Shown here: piece after piece, positions 58,001 to 64,000 of the stretch
Layout of the letters: each line of letters begins with the position of its first letter
Numbering within the stretch: position 1 is the first letter of the stretch
NCBI GenBank assembly: GCA_005784505.1
Contig: VCAZ01000112.1
Span: forward strand, 560,001 to 624,000
Length of the DNA stretch: 64,000 nt
Direction of reading: 5' to 3'
Source of the DNA: Bagarius yarrelli
Taxonomy: Eukaryota > Chordata > Actinopteri > Siluriformes > Sisoridae
Notes under the pieces: generated by a model
Seen by the model: only the letters and a program-made list of their open reading frames with translations
What the model was told of the DNA's origin: nothing
The model's database searches: none
Made by a program: the position numbers and the translations under genes

Positions 58001-59535
58001 AGGAGGACCCGGTAAGAAAAGTTTGGGAACCACTGTTTTAGCGTAACCTGACTCCCTTTGACATCACTTTGTATAAAGTGTATTTTACTTGATTGACTTT
58101 ATTTTTACCTATTTATTTACAACATAACAGCTACCGTCTGTTTAAAATGACAGTCACAACTGTTTTGGAAGAGAAATAAAATCAGACAGAGCTCTGGTCA
58201 GACAGTATCCTGGTGTTCTGCTCGCATGGGATCTGTATAGATGAAATTAAATTCATAATGGTTAGCCTGTTATCGTAGATTTCCAATGGCGGATGAAGTG
58301 CTTTTGCGAATAAGCGCTGTTAATGACGATAATCTGGTTAGCGTATTCGAGACAACGGAAAGTAATTAAGATGAAAAACAGACCGGGATACGAATGCAAG
58401 GAGAAATGCAATAGAAAAATGCAATAGAAATACTAGAATAAGACGATACATATGAGGTCACTAGACAGAAAGGATGCCAAGATGAGGAACTGATAACTGA
58501 TGATATACTCTGTATACATCTACACAAGGTTATTAATTAAAATATATCATTAGCAACACGCCATAACTGCATAGAAGATATTGCTTATTAAGTCTAGAAC
58601 CTGTCTAGAGGTCTAGACGTCTTCCTCTACACAGCCCAAGTTTATATTGGGTATAGATCAAAAATATGGCTAAACATGACTACACCAAAAGGGTCAATGG
58701 TAGCGATTTATGGCTAAGACATAACAGTAGTCAGATAGCATCTGCTTAGCATCCTTTTAGCAATTTGAAATGAAGCAGAAGCTAAAGAAAGTTCTATTTT
58801 GTATATTTGCATACGATGTGCGTCCGCTATACCTGCTATTTCTGTATTTAAATAATTAAGCGCACACACTCTACCCGAGGATCAGCGCGTTCTTGTCATG
58901 ATAGAATTACGGTAATTACAAGATGACAGCTCAGAGATTCCACATCATCTTATCAGACTTGGAAATGAGGCTTTTTTTTGTGGAAATGTACTTCTCAGAA
59001 AGCACACACACACACACACTTTCGCCAAAAGAGGCAGAATATTCCCAAATTACACAAATTCCCACAGGGTTACCTGTAGCTTTTTGGCTAATTAGGAAGA
59101 TGTCAGCAGTTTCTTTTTATCGATGGAGGCCCAGCAGTGCCCAATTCCTCTACAATGTGGCTTAATGCTGTTGTGATTCTGCTTAATTACGTTGTATTTC
59201 GGCTAATTATAATATGTTTTGGCTTGATTTCTTTGTGTTTCCGCTTGATTCTGCTATCTTTCTGTTATCTGTATAGTGTATATATTCCAATCACTATTTT
59301 ATATACTGTGGCTGACTGATAAATTCATTGTGATGGCAGTCAGATGTCTAACACTGCTCTTGTTTTTTCCTCTGGACAGACAAACAAAGCGTGGGCGCAG
59401 GGCGACTTCCAGGCAGCCAGCAAGGCATCTCGTCACACTCTGTGGCTCTCCATCGTCTCTATCATCTTCGGCATCATCACCTACATCTGTGCCGTCGCCG
59501 CACTGATCTCCTACCTGTCCGGGAAGCCACCTTAA
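53489..59535 (+). CDS. tmem91: SynDIG/CD225-family membrane protein, TMEM91 (SynDIG3)-like, 3 coding exons
   Basis: Exons 53489-53899, 56841-56987 and 59380-59535 join in phase 0 to give 237 aa. The C-terminal half is a CD225/dispanin-type domain: a DHLGLAFFSMLCCFWPLGIAA membrane segment (160-180), a TNKAWAQGD loop (187-195) and a second hydrophobic segment (about 207-232). The AQGD loop and the SGKPP end most resemble TMEM91. The N-terminal half has MESLDELEHPLL, QQLLDP (58-63), ETTFMD (96-101) and VHSVSYSMEDEDD (119-131), motifs shared with SynDIG1 and SynDIG1L. Family knowledge: SynDIG1 is a brain type II membrane protein that promotes AMPA-receptor synapse development. TMEM91 is poorly characterised. 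Human TMEM91 and PPP1R13L both lie on 19q13, which favours TMEM91 orthology, but SynDIG1L (238 aa) is the better match in length. Family certain, paralogue less so. Confidence 0.85.
54358..54492. repeat. (ATT)n imperfect microsatellite, intron 1
   Basis: TTATTATTATTATTA runs with AATAAT interruptions in tmem91-like intron 1. Confidence 0.9.
54634..54790 (-). mobile_element. LINE 3' end with pentanucleotide tail
   Basis: (GATTA)n at 54634-54712 is followed by TTCAACTTTATTGTCATTGT and GCAAGGTACATGTACC. On the minus strand this reads GGTACATGTACCTTGCACAA...AAAGTTGAATC with a TAATC repeat tail, a typical CR1/Rex1-type 3' end. It matches the tail at 45205-45235. Confidence 0.65.
55054..55097. repeat. 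(AG)n microsatellite, intron 1
   Basis: About 20 AG units. Confidence 0.95.
55459..55625 (+). mobile_element. second SINE family, copy 2, intron 1
   Basis: GGCAGGGGTGGCTCAAACAT, ACCTGGGTTCAAGCCACACC and ACTGTTGGGTCCTTTAGCAA, then CTTTCTGCTCCAGGTACAGT. The distal tail is lost. Confidence 0.75.
55830..56275. repeat. dispersed repeat, copy B, intron 1
   Basis: Begins GGGATTACACTGTGC. Shares with 19880-20245 the blocks TTTCAGACACTTTCCTGCAG, ACGATCGTCAAAC, CAATAGGAGTGGCGA and GTAAAACTCCAGATGAATC. Confidence 0.6.
56841..56987 (+). CDS. tmem91: tmem91-like coding exon 2 (first membrane segment)
   Basis: A CT-rich tract ending CTCCTTCAG precedes it and a GTAAAA donor follows. It encodes residues 138-186: an acidic DTESESNF stretch and then the family-defining FSMLCCFWPLGIAAF segment with paired cysteines 171-172, likely membrane-proximal or palmitoylated as in other CD225 proteins (inference). 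Confidence 0.96.
57000..57795. other. tmem91-like intron 2, first part
   Basis: Nothing assigned. A CpG-containing stretch at 57405-57450 (CGCGCCGCATCGACC and GTTCGGCGCGC) stands out in AT-rich DNA. Confidence 0.4.
57798..57986 (-). mobile_element. Ser-SINE copy (reverse), intron 2
   Basis: TTTACATTACATTTATGGCA, GCAGACGCCCTTATCCAGAG, CTTGCTTGGGGGCCCAATGG and AGTCCAACACCTTAACCATG. Confidence 0.88.
57990..58880. other. tmem91-like intron 2, middle part
   Basis: No repeat family or ORF recognised. Mostly single-copy-looking AT-rich DNA. Confidence 0.4.
58881..59150 (+). repeat. duplicated non-coding segment, copy 1 (intact), intron 2
   Basis: GATAGAATTACGGTAATTAC, AAGATGACAGCTCAGAGATT, TTGGAAATGAGGC, AAAAGAGGCAGAATATTCCC, AAATTACACAAATTCCCACA, CAGCAGTTTCTTTTTATCGA and TGGAGGCCCAGCAGTGCC. 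All recur at 60763-61172. Confidence 0.85.
59380..59535 (+). CDS. tmem91: tmem91-like coding exon 3 (second membrane segment)
   Basis: Acceptor TCTGGACAG and stop TAA at 59533-59535. It encodes residues 187-237: the TNKAWAQGDFQAAS loop, SR, a hydrophobic helix rich in Ile and Val, and the short tail SYLSGKPP. Confidence 0.96.
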   Translation, partial: TNKAWAQGDFQAASKASRHTLWLSIVSIIFGIITYICAVAALISYLSGKPP

Positions 59536-59996
59536 AGCGTGCCGATCCTCAGTTCCTTTCCTCATAAGACATGATAAATTCTCTCACACATATCCGTATC
59601 ATTCTTAACACGGCTTTTAATCTAATTAACCTTTAATGGATCTGGAAAGTTTTGAACAGAAACTAATACGGCAGATGGAAAACGTTGTGATCCATTTGTT
59701 CTGATGGAGTTCAGAACAAATCGAACAGAAAGCTATGAAACACGTCTTGGTTTTGTTGGAACCCTTACAGCAATGCGGAAAGGGGAAGAGTACCATGGAG
59801 CCAAAAAAGGATTTTATAGTAAAAGTGAAGGCTCCGCCCAAAATGATTTCTAGTGACCCGAGGGTTCGTTTGAAGGATTTGAGAATGATCAAAATGCTGG
59901 AACTTTCATCATGTCATGTTTCTCCTGCTCATGTAAAACACTGACACTAGTCACTAGTAACATTCGGATACAATTTATAGAACATCGCTATTTAAA

Positions 59997-59999
<3 letters not shown>

Positions 60000-60031
<32 letters not shown>
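60000..60031. repeat. (CA)n microsatellite
   Basis: About 15 CA units. Confidence 0.95.
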
Positions 60032-60069
60032 CATTGTGTTACCTGTCATAGATACTTTTAACAATCCTT

Positions 60070-60320
60070 TAATGATCAGCGCTTTATCCTGCTCAGGGTT
60101 GAAGTAGATCCAGAGCCTATTTCAGGAATGCCATGTATAAAGGGAGAAATACACACTAAACAAAACACACACATCAAAAATACCTGAAGAAGTACCACAA
60201 AGACAAAAAAAACATGGCAGACTCCACAAAAACAGTACATCCAAGCTCAGGATCGAACCCAATCCCTGGTGTTGTGCGGTAGCAGTGCTACCCACGGTCT
60301 CACCATGCCATGCTGTCTAT
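60070..60320 (-). mobile_element. diverged SINE/LINE-tail-like repeat
   Basis: TTTATCCTGCTCAGGGTTGA, ATCCAGAGCCTATTTCAGG, GCAGACTCCACAAAAACAGT, GGATCGAACCCAATCCCTGG and GTGCTACCCACGGTCTCACC. The order resembles a reversed L2-tailed SINE but is too diverged to be sure. Confidence 0.5.
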
Positions 60321-60762
60321 GTCTATGGTGCCAAAAAAAAGGAAATTAACAAAGCAGTAAGTGGGCTTGGTGCAGTAAACACTTTTCGAGAGTGTTAAAA
60401 AGCTTGAATTATGTGGCAGCTTGGGAAAAAAAACCCTACATGAAACTACCCTTTTTTTTTTTAAAGTTTATTGCCCCAAAAATTGCCTCTTAAAATCAGC
60501 TTTTCCTTTACCTGGGGGTTGAAAGGAGGACTTTTATCTCAGATATGTATAAAATGCTCACCTAATACTAATATCTTCAGGCAACATGACATTACGAAAG
60601 AACTGACCAGTGCTGATCTGCTTATCAGTTTGCTTTTATAGCTGGACTGCTGATTAGACATGGAACAGTTTTGAATTGGTGCTTAATTGGTGTCCAACTG
60701 AGAATGAATTAGAGGGAAAAAAATGTAAAAGCAGAAAATATGACAGTATGACAGTACCTGAG

Positions 60763-61172
60763 GATCTTGTCATAATAGAATTACGGTAATTACAAGATGA
60801 CAGCTCAGAGATTTCACATCGAACCAATCATCTGATCAGATTTGGAAATGAGGCTTTCCGTGGAAATGTGAGTTACTTCCCAGAAAGCACACACACACCA
60901 ACACCTTTACTGCCAAAAGAGGCAGAATATTTCCAAATTACACAAATCCCCACAGTGTTATCTGTAGCTTGTTGGCTAATTTACATTTACAGCATTTGGC
61001 AGATGCTCTTATCCAGAGCGACTTACATTTATCTCATTTTATACAACTGAGCAATTGGGGGTTAAGAGTTTTGCTCAGGAGCCCAGCAGTGGTGGCTTGG
61101 TGGAGCTGGGATTTGAACCTAATAGATAGATGTTAGCAGTTTCTTTTTAGCGATGGAGGTCCAGCAGTGCCT
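60763..61172 (+). repeat. duplicated non-coding segment, copy 2, split by a SINE
   Basis: Matches 58881-59150 from AATAGAATTACGGTAATTAC through TGTAGCTTGTTGGCTAA. It is then broken by the SINE at 60980-61121 and resumes with GTTAGCAGTTTCTTTTTAGC and GATGGAGGTCCAGCAGTGCC. Confidence 0.85.
60980..61121 (-). mobile_element. Ser-SINE (reverse) inserted in copy 2
   Basis: TTTACATTTACAGCATTTGG, GATGCTCTTATCCAGAGCGA, TACAACTGAGCAATTGGGGG, GCCCAGCAGTGGTGGCTTGG and GAGCTGGGATTTGAACC. The tRNA-like head is cut short at the insertion edge. Confidence 0.88.
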
Positions 61173-61339
61173 GAAAAATCAATTAAAGGGAAAAAAAATA
61201 GCAAGAAGCAGAAAATCTGACAGTAAGTACTTGGAATATGGATTTACTCATACCAGCGATCGGGGGGATTTCTATGATGGGTCAAGTGGTGCAGTACACA
61301 ACAACGTTTAAAAAGCTAAGGCCAAATTGTAGGAACCTT

Positions 61340-61530
61340 CTTGTCAGGGATTTTAAGCTATACAGTTTGTTAGTTTACCTCACCTCCTGCCCAAATTTTT
61401 TCTTTTTCCACTAGAGACCACATAACCAAAGTGTACGAGTCTGGGACGCGCTGACAGAATGAATCTGGGGCTGAACTAATCATGTTTTGCCATACAGAAC
61501 TTAATACATTGCATATATGCTGTCAATACA
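61340..61530. repeat. dispersed repeat, copy B
   Basis: TTTTAAGCTATACAGTTTGT, TAGTTTACCTCACCT and TGAACTAATCATG correspond to 37340-37640. Confidence 0.55.
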
Positions 61531-61599
61531 AAATAAACGAATCACTTTGAGATGACTCGTTGTTCCCAGAGTCATATTAAGGATTCGTTCAAAATGTAA

Positions 61600-61852
61600 C
61601 TGTCTTTATTTTTTGTCACACATAGACTCTACAGTACAGTGAAATTTGTTTATTCAGATCCCATCTTAGATAACTGGCATCAGAGCGCAAGGTCAGCTAT
61701 GATACAGCGCTCCTGGAGCAGGAAAGGTTAAGGGTCTTGCTTAAGAACCCAACAGTGGCTGACTGGTGGTAGTGGTGATTCTTGAACCCAGGTCTTTCTG
61801 TTCTTCCAATCAACAACTCAGCATCTTAACTATTTGAGCCACCACTTCCCCA
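61600..61852 (-). mobile_element. second SINE family, copy 3 (reverse)
   Basis: CAGAGCGCAAGGTCAGCTAT and GATACAGCGCTCCTGGAGCA are the tail complement. Then GGTTAAGGGTCTTGCTTAAG, GATTCTTGAACCCAGGTC and GAGCCACCACTTCCCC. Near full length. Confidence 0.82.
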
Positions 61853-61859
61853 CTAATGA

Positions 61860-62490
61860 ATGACTGGTTCATGAATGACACTTTACTACCCAAAGCTATG
61901 CTGGATGGTAGCCTGAACTTAAAACATTTCCAACATCAACTATATATTTTTAGATGTTGTGTATCGTACAGAATAGTGTAGCAAGAAAAGCCTTTTATGT
62001 CATTCCACCATTTCAGTCGCAGTCAGGGTTTTCCTAGACAGGCCCACAATCACGACCCAATTTCAGCATGCCAGTAGTGCAGTCTAATTATAACACCACT
62101 TTGACAGGAGCATATTCCGAAGTGAAGTGTGTGTCACCTTACGTTATGACGTATTGAGCACTTGAGGGTTAAGGAGGTCAAGGATGCTCTGGACAGTCTT
62201 TGAATTTCACCTTCCTGAAATCCTTACCCGTGAGCCTGTACTGTACTGAGTATAAATTTAAAAACATGCACTCTTTCTGACTCCTTTCTCATCATTCGCT
62301 CTGCTTAGCATTACAACGTATTTTTTTTTTAGCTCGGATCATGGAGCATCCCATGACTGTCGGGATGCAGAGATGAAATAATGTGTGACTGTTTTGGAAC
62401 TGAGACTTTACACCAAGTTTTTCTGTCCATCTTTAAGACATCTATAACTATAACTACGGAATTTGCATGAGGCTTGTGCACTGGGACCAT
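61860..62490. other. 3' flank, nothing recognised
   Basis: No gene or repeat family assigned. Confidence 0.4.
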
Positions 62491-62496
62491 TTTTTA

Positions 62497-62497
62497 A

Positions 62498-62562
<65 letters not shown>
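62497..62562. repeat. (TA)n microsatellite
   Basis: About 28 AT units with ATAATATA edges. Confidence 0.95.
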
Positions 62563-62569
62563 AAACAAT

Positions 62570-63640
62570 GTTCCTCTAAAAAAGCCTCAGGATGTGTGGG
62601 CGCTTGCTTTGTAAGCTCTGCAGGGTTCCAGAAAAATGGCTCTGTTTGAATGAGAATGAGGTTTGAGTAAAGCCGCTAATAAAAAAAGAGCCGAGTGCAA
62701 ACATATCGCTCGTTATCGCTCGTTTTATGCTACGCACTCTATTGTGATGCTGTTTTCTTGTTCTCTTGTCATGTTTTGGTGTTCTACAATTCTCCAGAGC
62801 TCCCACAAACAATGATTCATCCTCATAGACTTGGTTATATAATTACCGTGAAGCCAGGGTGCGTGTGTGTAGTGTGGAGGTGTAAATCTCTGCGCTGTCA
62901 GGAAAAACATAAGATACAAAACTTTGGAGATATATTTAACTAAAACAGAAAAGGCGGTACGCCTGAGTCATGCTAATATACACAGAGAAATATATATATG
63001 GCTAAGAATTTACCGCTGGGAACTAGCAGGTGACTCAAATGTAGCTGAAATAAGGGTGCGCCAATGTTAAAAGAAATTATGTAAGTATAAGCCTAAATTT
63101 TATTTCTACAGATCTTTTGGGATTTCAACACAAAACAGACTTGAACATGTACTTATCATGGTACGACAACAGAAACCCATCCATTAAACCGCAGTTTTCC
63201 GGAAAATATTCCGAATTTTTTAAGTTGACAGAAAGGCTTAATGACTCTCGTAGATGCCCACACGGTCTATTGGAGAGCCAAGTTAGGAGGGGCTCCATAA
63301 GCAGAACATGCCAGGTTTAGGCAGGAAGTCTTGTCTTGATGCCTAATTCCGATTTTCCAATTTTATCTGATACCTTCTTTGAAAACTGACCTGTAAATCG
63401 GAATACGGTCACTTGATACATGCAGTGTAAACGTGGCTATAGAATGGAGCCGGGTCTTATAAATCTTGATGTCTGCTGAGACAGTCGTCTGTTCTTCTGT
63501 TCTCTTTTATTCTTCCACCTCGCTTTTTATCACTTCAATGTCCTGTCCTCTCGCATTGATGGCAGAAAAGCCCAAAATATATTTTTAAAAAATATGAAAT
63601 TAGAAATATTCCGGTGTTTCAAGCAGTATAATGTTTTTCT
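62570..63640. other. intergenic, nothing recognised
   Basis: Short ORFs only, none family-like. Confidence 0.4.
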
Positions 63641-63647
63641 AATATTT

Positions 63648-63705
63648 TTCGGGGTCTTACTCTTAATTAGGGTCACAGGGATCTGCTGGAGTCTATCCCA
63701 GAAAC
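63648..63705 (-). mobile_element. L2-tailed SINE 3' fragment (reverse)
   Basis: GGGGTCTTACTCTTAATTAGGG is followed by TCACAGGGATCTGCTGGAGT and CTATCCCAG, the tail complement seen in 40195-40530. The head is absent. Confidence 0.65.
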
Positions 63706-63719
63706 ATCAAACACACATT

Positions 63720-63895
63720 CTCCACTTGTCCATGCATCCATCCATCTAAACATTTATCCGTCCTTCTGCCTTTGATGTATCTATTAACCCACCTATTTAT
63801 TAAATATATCCCTTCATCTGTCTCTTTTCACATTTCAACCTATCCATCCATCCATCTATCTATCCGTCTATCTATCTGTCTGTTTTAATGTCTAG
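63720..63895. repeat. CCAT/CTAT-rich simple repeats
   Basis: TCCATGCATCCATCCATC at 63729-63746 and ATCCATCCATCCATCTATCT at 63842-63861, with diverged DNA between. Confidence 0.8.
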
Positions 63896-64000
63896 CAACC
63901 AAAGCACAAAAATAACTTCTTTCTGCTCAACATCTCATCATTGAACACGCATTCTCTGCTGAGTCAAAGGGCAAAAGGTTGTCTGTCCATCCAGCTCAAT

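Noticed and set aside
1..64000. A novel multi-gene or defence-type system
   Set aside because: No gene cluster, enzyme set or unusual coding array is visible beyond two vertebrate genes and repeats.

Overview
The window looks like a piece of a ray-finned fish (teleost) genome. It is AT-rich, with intron-containing genes joined by GT/AG splice sites. It is crowded with fish-type repeats: tRNA-Ser-headed SINEs, Tc1/mariner remnants, Rex1-like and RTE-like LINE pieces, hAT-like MITEs and long microsatellites. The repeat families hint at an otophysan such as a catfish, but that is only a guess. Two protein-coding genes can be supported, both on the + strand.

Gene 1 (14451-27680, 12 coding exons, 793 aa) is ppp1r13l, encoding iASPP, the inhibitory ASPP-family regulator of p53 and RelA. 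Every exon junction keeps phase. The model carries the RARL PP1-docking motif, the ankyrin block and the SH3 domain in the family order. Its sequence choices (ALHNAICG, SDGATA, NYFGLFP) are those of iASPP, not of ASPP1 or ASPP2. Gene 2 (53489-59535, 3 coding exons, 237 aa) is a SynDIG/CD225-domain membrane protein. Its C-terminal half is closest to TMEM91 (SynDIG3), while its N-terminal half keeps SynDIG1/SynDIG1L motifs. A TATA-containing stretch with a good splice donor (40734-41120) may be its distant promoter and 5' leader exon.

Layout: 1-14400 holds no recognisable gene. It contains a Tc1 remnant joined to a Rex1-like LINE fragment (2.6-4.0 kb), an L2-like SINE, several Ser-SINEs and hAT-like MITEs. 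14.4-27.9 kb is ppp1r13l with repeat-loaded introns. 27.9-40.7 kb is intergenic, with a diverged ~300-bp tandem repeat (29.9-30.7 kb), a Ser-SINE cluster (31.7-34.7 kb) containing a local duplication, and GA/GT/TA microsatellites. 40.7-53.4 kb is gene-poor and could be the 5' regulatory domain or first intron of gene 2. It holds a 62-bp-period tandem array (47.2-47.9 kb) and some repeat-poor stretches that may be conserved non-coding DNA. 53.4-59.6 kb is the SynDIG-family gene. 59.6-64 kb is its 3' flank, including a duplicate of an intron-2 segment that was later split by a SINE.

I found no tRNA or rRNA gene, CRISPR array or novel enzymatic system. The most unusual content is structural: duplicated non-coding segments with nested insertions, tandem arrays, and the hybrid character of the SynDIG-family protein.
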